Source of the DNA: Plectrocnemia conspersa
Lineage: Eukaryota; Arthropoda; Insecta; Trichoptera; Polycentropodidae
Assembly: GCA_009617715.1 (NCBI GenBank)
Contig: VTFK01000051.1
Coordinates: forward strand, 501,001 to 565,000
Reading direction: 5' to 3'
Length of the DNA stretch: 64,000 nucleotides
This document shows positions 24,399 through 36,250 of this stretch, in pieces. Positions within the stretch are counted from its first letter, which is position 1, and every line of letters begins with the position of its first letter. The translations under genes were made by a program, and so were the position numbers. The notes under the pieces are model-generated. The model was not told where the DNA came from. It did no database searches and saw only the letters and a list, made by a program, of their open reading frames with translations.

Positions 24399-26865
24399 CG
24401 AAATAGTAATTATGTATATGAAATAATAATTTTTCACTGTTCTAATGAAGTTTTCGTTCTTTTTTGCCATCTATATCCAAATTAACATGCTTTTGAGTCC
24501 ACATTATTATAAAAGAGGATTTGGTTGTAGGATTTTTTAAAAGAAATTATCTCAAATCCGGTTGCTGCGCGCAGAGGAAGAAAAACGTATTATAGCATTA
24601 CCTCTCCTTTATCCGAATTTACTTCGCCTTCGTTTAGGCCACTGCGATTATGATATTTTCCGTTTCGCCTCCGGAGAGTTTTATTTTAATCTCATTATCA
24701 TTACCCATTGTTAAATATGCGTATAAAATTTTAAATAAAAACAAGGACGAAAGCATAAAATCCCAGAACACGACCCCGGCAGCGCCGGCAACCCTAATAT
24801 CGGGCAATTGAAGCGGTTATAATTGTTTTAACTTTATGCAAATGTCACAATTATATTTCCTAATAATAATAAAAGTGCGATTGTTGCCCGACGGCCGTGC
24901 AGTTAAAAAGTTTCTAATTTAACAATGGCTATTTGCGAAAATATTACTACAATACTCTATTTTTATGGGGTGTAACATTCCGAGGGAGGGTTCGGCCGTT
25001 AAAGGCCAATATTGACCATTGACCCATCTATCAATTTGCCAGAATGTCGCCGGCTATTATATAAAATGATCTTGGCGCTGTATGGTTTCTTGGAAACCCG
25101 ACGCAGCATCTGCCGCGTTCAGCACACGACTATTTGCACTCGGGCTTTTGTGTCGCGGCATCCGACGGTCACACCTGTTCTACTGTGCCACCCCGTGTGA
25201 CGATGACCTACCAATAACCAGCGGCAAAACGTTCCTACATTGAGGCGTGCGGTTGAACCAGATACCAGAGCGGCGCTATGTTACGTATATATTTTTTTAT
25301 CATGAAGGGTTGTCTGCTTGTGTTTATGCGCATACAACACGACGCGGTTCGATCTCTGAACGTCGGATTTAACACCTGATTCGGCCATAAAAACGGCTGC
25401 AAATGGAAGGTGTCGTAAAAAGCGCGAAAGAAAAAAAATAAGGAAGTGCTAAATGTTCCCGGCGTTCGAAAAGTTAAGGGATGATTGCCGGGGAACTGTT
25501 CCTTTCACCTCGCTCCGCGCCCCAGTTATAAACACCCCCATAAACCTTTTGCACGGCAGTAAAAACGGCATGCCGTAACAATTTTAGTGCACTCCGCGAC
25601 TACGGTTACGTTTTCGATACCGTCGCATGCAAAATTCCGACTTTACCGTCGCGAATTTCGATATCGATGGGTTCGAGTTTTTTCTTCTATTATATTTCTC
25701 TGGTTAATTTCGCCAAGTTAAAGTTTGCCATAAATTGTTGGCGCGAAACGAGGTTAGCTAGACTGTGTGCGGGGTGGCGGTGGGTTCAGTTAGGGAAGCG
25801 GTTTTTAGAATAATTTCGTCGGTTAGCGGTAGTGGCTTTCTCTTTGTTTTAACGCGTCTAATAATGTGGTCAATTCCGCTTTAGAAACTAACGTAGATAA
25901 TATTCTGTATGAGTAATATTATTGTTTTTTTTTCTCTCTCCTCGACGTTCAAAAAATATCTGGAACAGTCACGATTTTCTCTCGCCTTCAAACAGCCTTG
26001 GCATATCACCTTTCGTAATAACTTTAATCATTGTCGTTTAGCGCGTTTCGATTGTTAAGTTATTTTAAACCCGTCGTCGCGTTTCGGACGCATCGTCTTT
26101 TAGTACTTAATTGTAGCAATAAAGTTTGCGTTTTACATTTGCAAATTATATCAAATATATTTATGACCCTTTTAGTACCCGCGTGTGCAATTTTGCCGTA
26201 GTAATGCTTATCGGATAAATTGTTGAATGCTTATTTACTCTCTTGTGTAGCAGTTTAAACTTTTTACTCTTACCAACAAAGTTGCCCTCCCTTGATACTG
26301 AAGTTTACAAGAGTTAATTTATTCCAAAGATTCGTCTTATTAAATATTAAGTATACAAAATGCGTCTTTCTGAACTTTGAAATGTAATGAAGGTTGTTTT
26401 TTGAAACATGTTTGTTTTTATGTACGTATTCAAATATTTTTGTTTGTGGTCTCTTTTGTCATAAATTACATTAGCATGTCGCTTCAGTGTTCTTAACTTT
26501 AGTTGCGGTAGAGTTTCGTGTTTTTTTCGTATTTGTATCGTAATTAATTTACATATATATAATATATTGTATATATATAATACATAAAATATATCATTGT
26601 ATTTTATATTTTCAATTACGCTTTGTTATTTGCGTTTTGGAGCATAATATTTTGATTTAGCGATACATATTGCGCTCTCGAAGCAAGAGGGTTAATCTTC
26701 TTTTCAATGCGTGCAATGGACCGTAAATTATTATATATTTAATATAAATAATAATTAACTAATATTTAAATACAAATTTAACCGATTAATTATTGACTTT
26801 TTTTCGCAAAAACTTTCCAAAATACCGAATTATAATAGCTATAGGAAGTGGAAAACAGCAATAAA

Positions 26866-26898
<33 letters not shown>

Positions 26899-28009
26899 TA
26901 ACTACTGTCTTTTTAAACACAACTTTTCGAAATCTTGGATTTTTCAGAATTATTAACCAAAATATATTATTAGGTATTATTTATTTTAATACCTTCCGTT
27001 ACAACCTAACAGGCGTAAGCCCAATAGAGTAAATCTGTACTAATTTGGTAAGTCAATCAGACGTAACGAATACCTATTTATTTACAAGCAAGTATTAACC
27101 ATCAGATTGAAAAGTCTAGCAATCGGTGACTTATATATTATTAATTATAAATTATTATGTGCAATATAATTTATAATCAATATAGCATTTTTCATCAATC
27201 ATTTTTCATCGAACCCGAATATAATTTATCTGGAATAAAAACTAAATATATAATTTATCTAAAATAAAAAATACAGCTTAATTAATGAAATGTTTTCTTA
27301 ATGGTTCAAAATGTAGTATTTTTATTATTATTTTTAGTAACACTTAGCAGACCGCTGAATTTTACTGTTAATTCTATGCACAAGCTGTTTTTTTATGAAA
27401 ATATACCTTTTGATAATAACTTTTGAAGTAATTGTTGTAAATCAATTTTTTTGCGATGGAAACATGTTAAATACGATTTTATCAGGCAGATGTTTACAAA
27501 TTTTGACATTTATATTTACACTGGAAAAAATATAGACGTGTTATCTTAGGTTAAAGGTCCGCCAAACGATTACGAGTGATATTAAAATATATGTAAACAA
27601 TTTTATACCGTATTTACCGATATTCAATGACTTCATGGCTTCTTTGAGCGCATTAATAGTATATCCGATATATTTATCGTCTGAATCTGTTTCCATACAA
27701 GAATTTCTTCATCGAAATGTTTTATGGATTCTACAAAAATAGCAAAATAAATTCGCATCATTTTTTATTTTACAAACTAAACGTGCAGATCTTCGATGAT
27801 AAACCGAAGATATTTTTAGCATTAAAAAGTCTGTGAAATTTCTACTGTTATATTTTTATAACTTTTCTCTATATTCCTCTTCTATGAAAGTAGTTTAGAT
27901 ATTCAATTAATGTAAAACAATTATATCTAAGCGAATGTTTCAATGATTTGATTTGATTTTTAAGTAAATATGATGGATGTCGTAAAGTTAATATGAATTA
28001 ATTATTTTT
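24399..28009. other. Unique DNA; CpG-rich centre, AT-rich flanks
   Basis: The segment 24980-26150 is CpG-rich and repeat-free. An (AT)n run lies at 26866-26892. The interval 27540-27900 is AT-rich with only very short open frames. No gene was recognised. Confidence 0.4.
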
Positions 28010-28254
28010 ATTTATAAACTCGGTCTTTATTTATTTAAAAAAAAACTGTTTTTAACCGTTTTAATGCCGTAATGCCGCAGTTTAATATTTTTTCATTTTA
28101 TTTTTTAAGACTCACCTGTATAAACTTTATTTTATATCGTTCCTATAAAAAAAAAATTAATTTTCAGAAATAATTTTTAATACTTCCATATTTTCCAAAA
28201 AATGCTTGGCATTTTTAAGCACACACCGCCTTATTTTGCTTGGCATTAAAAGAG
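28010..28254. repeat. R3 repeat right end, TTAA-bounded
   Basis: The end TTTTGCTTGGCATTAAAAGAG followed by TTAA (28255-28258) closely matches 50502-50525. A TTAA boundary and the inverse of CTCTTTT/CCCTTTT suggest a piggyBac-like terminus. The matching left end was not identified. Confidence 0.5.
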
Positions 28255-28843
28255 TTAAAAACCGACATTTCATACTCTAAAAGTAAGAAAATAATTAATT
28301 CGTTAAATTAGAGTACGCTCGGATTAAGGATTCCGGTTTGTTATTGTGTGCGTGAACTGTGTGGCTCAAAATAATTTCGCTCAGAATATTTAATTATTTT
28401 ATTTTAAAAGAAAATGTATGTTTATTTAACATACATACATCTGAGCCAAGCTGGAAATTTCAACGGACAATTAAAAATATATTATATAATCGAAGAAACC
28501 AGACATTAATTAAATATTTGCAAAACTCAAAATTTTTCAGTAGTCAAAAAAATAATGAAGTCTTTAGCTATTCTTCAAAAGCAAAAAGATATAAAATAAG
28601 GGAAAGAAATTATTCGCAGATAGTTTAATGGCTCGATGACTCTATTAAATCATTAGACTCCATTGAATAAATTAAGAAATTATCATTGGCGCAACGATAA
28701 GAATAATAACTTTTTTAAGCCTTACAGAGAATAGTGTAAAAAAACCATCAACGTACGGATTAATGGAAAAATAATTAAAATATTTTAATCCACGGGTAAG
28801 AAAACGAATAACTTACAGTGTGTATTTGAAGCCTTGATATCAA
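28255..28843. other. AT-rich DNA, nothing recognised
   Basis: An 89-codon frame at 28359-28628 starts with a non-ATG codon, is AT-rich and has no recognisable motif. Confidence 0.5.
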
Positions 28844-28847
28844 TTAA

Positions 28848-28936
28848 CCCAGATATGCCCAAGAAATTTTATTTATAAATAAAAAACAGTGGCACGAGTT
28901 TAGTGACCTACCCATGGGACAGTGAGCATATCTGGG
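28848..28936. mobile_element. 89-bp piggyBac-type MITE
   Basis: Perfect 11-bp terminal repeats, CCCAGATATGC and GCATATCTGGG, are flanked on both sides by TTAA (28844-28847 and 28937-28940). TTAA targets with CCC-type ends are characteristic of piggyBac elements. It has no coding capacity. Confidence 0.85.
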
Positions 28937-29050
28937 TTAAATCAATATCAACACAAAATTATTTAAAATAAATCACTAGAGAAGATCGAACTTCTGTGCC
29001 ACACTGCACTTTAATGACGAATATCAGCGTTGACGAATCAGCGACTGTCC

Positions 29051-29290
29051 TTAACCCTTTGAACGCGTTAATCAAAAATAATATTTTATTGTTTTTTTTT
29101 TAAAAATGTAAATTTTACCTCGATACTGTGTTTAAATGTTCTGATTTTTTAATTTTTATTCATTTAAAATGATATTTTATGTTTATTCACAAAAAAAAGT
29201 TTTTTCTTGAAAAGCATTTTTTTTACTGATTTTTGCGCAGAGATAAAAAAATCAATTGGGTGACTTTAGTCGCTTTCGCTAAAAGAGAAA
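29051..29290. repeat. R6 repeat, copy 1
   Basis: Begins TTAACCCTTTGAACGCGTT, a piggyBac-type terminus. Its distal part (TTTATTCACAAAAA...GGGTGACTTTAGTCGCTTTCGC) matches 57990-58075 (AGGCAACTTAAGTCGATTTACGC). Diverged and without coding content. Confidence 0.5.
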
Positions 29291-32088
29291 ACGAGACAAG
29301 GAAGTACACGCTACATCGCTTCTCCCTCTCATATACATGTACATGCACACAATAACAAACCGGCATCCTTCTCCCGAGCGTACTTCTACCATGCATTAAA
29401 GTTAGCATGTGCTTAAAATAAGGCAATTTATAAGTAAGGTATCTCAACAAAAAGATCAATTAAAGAAGAAGAAAAATATTTTTTCTTACATAAAATAATT
29501 TATTGCTAAAACATTCTCACCGAACAAAAAACTGATGCAGTAAGCCGGAACAGGGTACAAATTATCCTCAATGAGATATTCTAATTAACGGAACATATTA
29601 GTCAAAATAATGTTCTAAATGACAATAGCAATTTATTAGCAAAGTATATATATATGTATGCAATGATGTATATAGAGTTTAAGAATCATTAAATGTTCAA
29701 CGAAAATCTCTTTGGAAGTTTTTATGTAATCGTTGATTGCTGGAATGATTCAAACATACAGTTACTTTCTACCAAAAGTCTGATTCAGAAGTTTTAATAA
29801 TAATTAAAACTTAAAGTCCAATTATTATTAGGATGTTTTTTTTATTTATCCCATACAATATTCCCATTTATATTCAACGATGCGTAACTATTATAAAATG
29901 GCTCCCTGGTTTACGGAATCCCCGATGTACTCGCATAGGTAAGAAAGAGTGCGTAGATGTGGTACGCATACGAAGTAGGCGTTATTTTTTTTTATTTTGT
30001 GAGATGACTCGTCTCGTCATCGTCGTCGGTTGTTGCACGACGACACCAGCTGTGCACGGCCTTGTCGAAGAATGTCTATCGTTTACTGTTATCCGGGGAG
30101 AGCAGCAGGGCCGCAACCAGAGCCGAGCTAACTCGCCTCGGCTATGTGAACGACCGTCTGCGTGTGCTTCACTACAAAAGAGCCCAGACTCCCTCGAGTC
30201 TCGCTCGCCTTGAAAATTTCGCACGTGCAACTACCTATGTCCGCTTACCTGAGTTTTTGTGCATCTCGTAGATCGTTTATTTGTACGAATTCGGTGCTTC
30301 CCAATTATTTTTAATTTGTTTTTTTTTCTCAGACCGGAAACATGGTCTCGTAGAAAAAATCAGGATTTGTACTATGATAATGAAACTAATTTTTAACATT
30401 ATTTAAAATATTTTTATTGATATAAAATACATGAAAGGTTTCTATTTTATACAAATATATACTATATCTGTATTGATATTTTAGCATTTTACATTTTCCG
30501 TCAAACCTGGCTTTATGTATTTGAATAGCTACGAGCAAAATTGGGAAAAGTTTAAGTAAATCAGCTTTAAAAGTATTTCTTATGAATTCAAAATATTGTT
30601 ACAGTCAACCGAGAGTCTGAAACTTAAAATAATAATGCCCGATATTTGATATTATATTCGTTGTACATCATTTTATTTCATTATGTTTATATAGTTACTT
30701 GAACGCGATTAATTTAAATATGTTTTCATACATATTTTTAATCACACAAAATCTGACTTGCTGTTTTAATTTTACGCCCCCCCTCGTTCTCTTGATCTTT
30801 GACCCTTCGCTGTTTAAAATAATGTAATTCTAAATGTGCCACCTGTATACGCCTTTGATTAGTTTAACATAAAGTAGCGTCATTAAATCGTGTCAAAAGC
30901 GCACCCACTACATTTTTTTATTACTCACGTGCGTATTTTTTGTACGCAAAAAACACATTACGTTTCATATCGAAACAAACCGATCAGTTGTAAAATTGCT
31001 AATTCAGCATTAAAGACACTATGAATATTAATGAATATACTGGTTTTTGCATAAGCGTTTTATAGCATTTTTTCCATTCGATCGTTTGAGAAGCGGCGCT
31101 ATTCGTATCTTGGATTATGGTTCCTTTTCGGACGCATTTCAATTCAATGCTATGCCATTGTAAAATAGCATCCGAATTCCTAAACGCTTCGCGATGTTTA
31201 CATACATTTTTAAATACACATACAAATTAAAAGTCAAAAGGATTTCACTTTGTAATGCCAACGTTATCTGGCATTGTTTTTTTTTATCTCCATATTTTTA
31301 CTTTATCCGTAGCGATGAAATGTTCGTTTCATTTATTTACACGTGTCTGTTGCCGATAAAAAATTCTGCGAAAGGCTCAGTTTTTGAATTTTCCGTGTTT
31401 GAATAAACACGCGCCCGAGGGTATGTATGTACAAGCGAGTCGATTGCGTTCAACCGCCACTTTGAACATACATTAATATGATACTGAGTTGCAATTAACG
31501 CAGTTATTGAAATTATTATTTCTTGCGTGGGCGACCGACTCTCTTACATAACTTTCTGTGTATTCGAGGGAGCCAATTAACAAAGGGTCCGGGCAAAGGA
31601 GAGGTCCTGCGAACGCCATTGGCCGCACACCTCCCACAATGTGTGTATGTGTGTGCACCAACAAAAGCCTCCGCGAGATTCAATCACAACTAAACAAAGG
31701 GTTCGTGCGGGCCTTTCACGTCGTTGTGTATTCATTATTTCGGCACATTTTCTTACTCTATACAAGAGACTCTCTTGGCTAATTTTCTCCGCTCGCTCGG
31801 CTTTATATTACAGGTCTTTAAAATGAATTATTTCAGTGCCGGGAAATTAATTCTCTTTGTGTGTGGACCGACGCATAACATATGTATTCACTTTTACGAT
31901 GTTTGCATCGAACCCGATTCGGTCTTAATTTGTTTGCCGATTGAGCGAAAGCATCGCGTTGTAAAACCGACAAATTGATTCATACCGCACTGTGCTGCGG
32001 TTCAATCGACTAATTATTTTGAGTCATTGAATATTCTACAATAAATTAAAAACGGTATTAATAGTGCTGGTGATGTACACTCAGTATA
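29291..32088. other. Unique DNA with two CpG-rich blocks
   Basis: CpG-rich blocks lie at 29880-30290 and 31080-31980, separated by AT-rich DNA. In each block several frames on both strands are open at once (for example 29833-30213 plus against 29982-30230 minus), which argues against coding. No repeat copy was recognised. Confidence 0.4.
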
Positions 32089-33067
32089 CAGGCGGCCTTC
32101 GACTTTCGAACATAATTGGTTCCTGAAAATGTGTGCGAATGTTGAATGTTCGAAAGTCGAGGGAAGTAAAAAAAATTGAAATTGTGTGTATTTTAAAATA
32201 TTTATTTATCAAGTAAATATAATATGTTTAAGAGGCGTTTAAGAGACACGTTTAAGTGGGGTTTGCGGGTGTTTCCTTTGAAAAGTTATCAAGAGTAAAC
32301 TGTTTTCCACTATTCTTTTTCTTTTCTTCATATAGTATTTTATAACATGCTATGTTTTTATTGATCGCCCTACGCACTTGAAATATACGTTCTCCATTGG
32401 GATCACAATCTTCCATAATATTTAAAAAAATTGTCAAGGTGCGTGAAGGCTTCATTCATATTTTTCATTGTTAAAGAGTTTTCTAAAATAAACATGTCTC
32501 ATCTACATTAAATATTTGGCTAGAGGAATATTCTCCATCTTCAATAATTTTGGATAATTAGGAAATAAATTCTTTTGCGGCATCTTTATCCGCATCAGCC
32601 GATTCTCCAGTAAATTTAATATTATGAAAAGAATATCTCACTTTAAAATTGTAAAACCAACCGTTACTTGCTTGAAAAACCGCGTTAAAATATTTTTTTA
32701 ATCTATCCTTCCAATCTTTGTGCAAACTAAGAGCTTTTGCTTGAATAATTGAAATACTCAGAGGGACATATATTTGATGTTGGTCATCGATCTACGATGA
32801 CAAAGATTTTCCATTTCATCCATGTTTTTTTTGGCTGTGTTTTTTTGGAAACATATCATTAAATATTGTGGAAATATATCTTTATTTTCCACAATTTTGA
32901 ACGTATTCTTTAATATCGTAGACCTGTTTGTATCATACGAACGTCCGATTTATGCAAAAGATTCACCGCTATCAGAACGTTTTTTTAAAAAAAAAAAAAT
33001 TAAAAATTTTTTTTTTTTTTTTTAAATGTGCGAAATAGCGAATTGTGCGAAAGTCGAGGGCCGACTG
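32089..33067 (-). mobile_element. Tigger/pogo-like deletion derivative, copy 1
   Basis: The left end reads CAGGCGGCCTTCGACTTTCG and the right end, reversed, reads CAGTCGGCCCTCGACTTTCG. TA lies on both sides (32087-32088 and 33068-33069). An internal CGAAAGTCGAGGG repeats the terminal motif. The same element occurs at 59136-59995. It contains the two ends of a Tigger transposase gene on the minus strand with the catalytic middle missing. This copy keeps about 120 bp more of the 5' coding region than copy 2. A T17 run lies near its right end (33007-33023). Confidence 0.9.
32252..32995 (-). pseudogene. Tigger-like transposase, internally deleted
   Basis: Read on the minus strand in shifting frames it gives an N-terminal HTH region (YDTNRSTILKNTFKIVENKD), then the CENP-B-type DNA-binding domain (IQAKALSLHKDWK, later WFYNFK and IKFTGESADADKDAAKEFI), then FNVDET with the first catalytic D. 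It then jumps to the C-terminal tail (NEAFTHIDK-like, LNIMEDCDPNGERIFQVRRAI). The second and third catalytic D blocks are missing. Stops and frameshifts are frequent. Full Tigger transposases have about 500 residues. Confidence 0.85.
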
Positions 33068-33069
33068 TA

Positions 33070-33312
33070 CATGTAAAAAATCGTGATATTAAAATTTGTT
33101 AATTTGTTAGTATACGCCCACGAGCGAGTTATTTATTTATTATTATCTTATAATACATTTATAGTAAATTATAGAAAAAAATCAGTGATTCTCAATTGCT
33201 TTGATTTATTTTACATATTTATTACATATTATTCGGCTTTCAATATTTTTCATTATATTAATTTATTTCGTACTCCTAAATTTATTGGTATTATTTTCGA
33301 TAGAATTCATAA
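33070..33312. other. AT-rich DNA, nothing recognised
   Basis: A 79-codon open frame at 33083-33322 is explained by AT-rich composition and runs into the LINE target duplication. Confidence 0.55.
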
Positions 33313-33330
33313 TTTACATTAATTCAAATT

Positions 33331-33625
33331 AAACTTTCTAGGTATTTACGACCTCGGAATTACGTTCAAGAGGAAGTGTGAGTCGGTTATCCTTTCCTCT
33401 ATCCCATGCCTTTTTATTAAAAGCTATGGATTATGTTTCGCTGTATCTTGTAGCAAGTTATACTTATACTAGAATTTCTATCTACGGGTTCTGAAATAGT
33501 AGACTTTCAGCTTCTTAATACGCTATCATGGTACGTTCATCTGTTCAATGTCAGCTATGAGGAGCTGGTCCGATTCTTATCATTCAATAAATAAATACAT
33601 ATTTACACACGTATCGTTCGTCTCG
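33331..33625 (+). mobile_element. 5'-truncated jockey-like LINE copy with 18-bp TSD
   Basis: The exact 18-base string TTTACATTAATTCAAATT flanks the insert (33313-33330 and 33626-33643), a target-site duplication of the length expected for LINE integration. Inside, DLGITF (about 33350) and the C-terminal block LLNTLSWYVHLFNVSYEEL followed by VRFLSFN and a stop (33511-33591) match the end of the reverse transcriptase ORF seen at 45518-46006. About 100 codons between the two blocks are missing, so it is both 5'-truncated and internally deleted. The tail has no poly(A); it ends ATCGTTCGTCTCG. Confidence 0.85.
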
Positions 33626-33667
33626 TTTACATTAATTCAAATTGAATGTTTTTTTATGTATAAATAT

Positions 33668-33812
33668 CAGTGGCGTGCCGTCCATAAATGAGATCGATTC
33701 AAAATGCCACCAGCATGCACCGTTGATCACGTGATCGGCTGAGTCGCTCGCCATCAACCGTTCATGCTGGTGGCGTTTTGAATCTACCGCATCTATGGAC
33801 GGCACGCCACTG
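33668..33812. mobile_element. 145-bp hAT-type hairpin MITE
   Basis: Terminal repeats CAGTGGCGTGCCGTCCATA are perfect over 19 bases. ATAAATAT flanks both sides (33660-33667 and 33813-33820), an 8-bp duplication typical of hAT. The arms continue inward (GATTCAAAATGCCACCAGCATG against its near-inverse), so the whole element is one long imperfect hairpin. It lies 25 bp from the LINE target duplication. Confidence 0.9.
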
Positions 33813-33829
33813 ATAAATATATATCTGGG

Positions 33830-33890
33830 GTACCTTAAAACAGTGAAAGATTTACCACCGTACATGTACGGCGTTATTGTATCTCTCCAC
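33830..33890. repeat. R4 repeat fragment with CGCCGTACATGTACGG palindrome
   Basis: Reversed, it carries CGCCGTACATGTACGG followed by AATCTTTCACTGTTTT, matching 62275-62315. The central string is self-complementary. At 62256 the related copy starts at a TTAA site, so it may be a piggyBac-like end. Confidence 0.6.
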
Positions 33891-35599
33891 TTTTAATGAT
33901 TTTTTACACTTTCGCTTATTAGGCTTGGTTAATTTAAAACTAAACTTTTATAAAATATTTACGTTGACTTTTGCCGTTTATTTTCTAATCCATAAATTTA
34001 TAAAAGATCGCCTGTATCGACCGCACCTTTTGATTCGTTGTAGAACAAAATTATTTCAGCTTTACTTCCGCTTCATGCTAATAGCAAAACTGCTCTTTTT
34101 GTCGTAGCATATATTGCGTAAATCAAAACAAGCTACCATATACATGTGTTAGTTATACTTTGATTGTTTCCTCATTGTACAATTTAGAGCATAGGCTCTC
34201 AAAATGGCCAATGGACTAATTTCTTTGGTGGAATTTGGTTGGCAAAAAAAATTGAAGCATTTTATACTTATAATAATGTAAATACATATGGGCTAGGTCG
34301 AAAAAGATTTTTTAAATGGCGAATACTATTTTTATAAATAATATTTATTATTTTTTATGTAGGAAAGGTATATTTAATGCAAATAAGCATTTTTAATTAA
34401 TATTTGCAAAAAAAAATCTTTTTTGATATTAGTGAAAATCTTATAAAATTTTATAAAATAATTTATTTGCAAACTCGCTATTTGATATTTTAAAAATACA
34501 CAAGCTACATACATATTTCGGTAAAATTAAAAAATATATAAGGGCATTGCTACGTTTACAATTTATTATTAAATTAGATAGAAACAGAGTAGAGAAGTGG
34601 GCGATGAAAAAAATTTTCGTTGAAAAGTGGGCGATGAGTCAATTAAGTTTGAGAATCAGATAATTGTACTAAAATAATTTCTGTACGCAACGCGTAATTG
34701 ATGCCTATTTACCAGAATATTTATATTTATATTGTAATTATCTAATTTAATATCAAAGGAATACATAAAAAATATGAACTTTTTATTCGGCATGTTTATT
34801 GAGATATTCACATAATAAGATGATATGTATACTCGGTGTACATCACAGGATATCAAACTATTTATGATTTGATACACGTGTTAAAAATACGTTTTCAGAT
34901 TATCATATTATATATCACCACTTAATTATTGTACAAGATATTATATTCTGGTTATAAAATCTTCAAGGCATACGCGTTAAAAATAAACATTCATACCGCG
35001 TCGTTGGTAAATGTATTACGTAACATAGGTATTATTAAACCCTATACTCATACAAAGTGTATTATTAGATTTATTGCTATTATTTTAAGCAAAGCCGACA
35101 CCGGGGTATTTAGAGTTTTAGGTAAACCTCCGGCTTTCAGCCCTTCCCGTCCCCTATCACAATTAAAGTAATACACACTTATGTGTGTATATGTTAATGT
35201 ATACAACAACAACAACATACACTATGCGGTGGTATTAAATATAAACGCAATTAATACAAAGGAAGTTTTAATTTTATCCGTTTAATTTCCTATCGATTGC
35301 CGCGTTTTCGTTTAGTGATTTGATTGGCAATTAAGCCTGAAGAATAATACTAGGTTGTTTCACGATCAAGGTTTCCCAGAGTAAACGCCGCGATAATTCC
35401 GCTAAGTCTATGTGAGCCCGCAGATAATCCCGTCGCTTCAATACCTTACCTTATATGTAATTCTCGAAGTATCAGAGAAAGCGTAAAGGACATGGATGAA
35501 AAAAACTTTTCATGGAATCGTTTCAATTAACAGATTTATTGTGAATAGACAATGCTATTTTCGATACACAATATGTGATTTGATAGGTTCGCGGAAACT
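33891..35599. other. AT-rich DNA, nothing recognised
   Basis: Open frames at 33877-34107, 34656-34877 (minus) and 34929-35171 lack recognisable motifs. A (CAA)n string lies near 35203. Confidence 0.5.
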
Positions 35600-36250
35600 C
35601 GACCAGGAACATATTTCTGGTCGCTATTTGAGGTTCATTATTTTCCGTTTTTGTATTGGTAATTGCTTCCGATCTGTCGATTGGCACAGCGGCACGTCTG
35701 TTTTTCGGTCGAGATGTGATTAACAAGAACCGCAACACGATTCCTCAGCGCCGTTTTTGCGTTTTATTTACGTGCCGTTTTTTTCTTCTCAACCTCTCCG
35801 TCATTCGTTTCCAGTGCAATCCGATATTGAACAAACGAACGACGGATCGTGTCGTTGTTTTCCCCCAAGCGGAGATGTTTATTGCGCGACGGGGTCATAT
35901 CGCTCGCAGTTTCGGCGTCCGCAGGGACCGTCTGGCCGTGTATCGGACCCTCCGACCAGCGGGGGTCTCCGTCCCTCGGATCGGGCATACCTCGCGTGTT
36001 TGGCTTTTTTCGAAGCCTCCTCGCTTTCCCAGAAGAAAGAGCGGCGTCTCTATTTTGTGGATAGAAGCGCGGCGAATGCTGCGGAAACACGGCGCAACAC
36101 ACCAGATTACGAAGATCTGGAGAGAAAAAACGCGGCGGATCGTTGACCCACTGATGGGTCAAATCCACGCTCTGTGTGTACGTAAATAAAATATTGAATC
36201 GCGCGCTTTATTTCCGTAATTCTGGTTTTTGTTGCTCGGTCCAAAAACGA
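35600..36250. other. CpG-rich block open in several frames
   Basis: A 177-codon plus frame (35656-36189), a 129-codon plus frame (35757-36146) and a 134-codon minus frame (35764-36168) overlap. The longest begins with a non-ATG codon. Simultaneous openness indicates that CpG richness has removed stops. None shows a known domain. It is the most CpG-dense unique block in the window and may be a promoter-type island or contain an untranslated first exon. Confidence 0.4.

Noticed and set aside
27540..27900. Minus-strand acidic open frame beginning METDSDDKY
   Set aside because: About 50 codons only, AT-rich, and no recognised family.
35656..36189. 177-codon open frame as a possible gene
   Set aside because: It does not begin with ATG, overlaps equally long frames on both strands, and has no recognisable domain; CpG-rich composition explains it.
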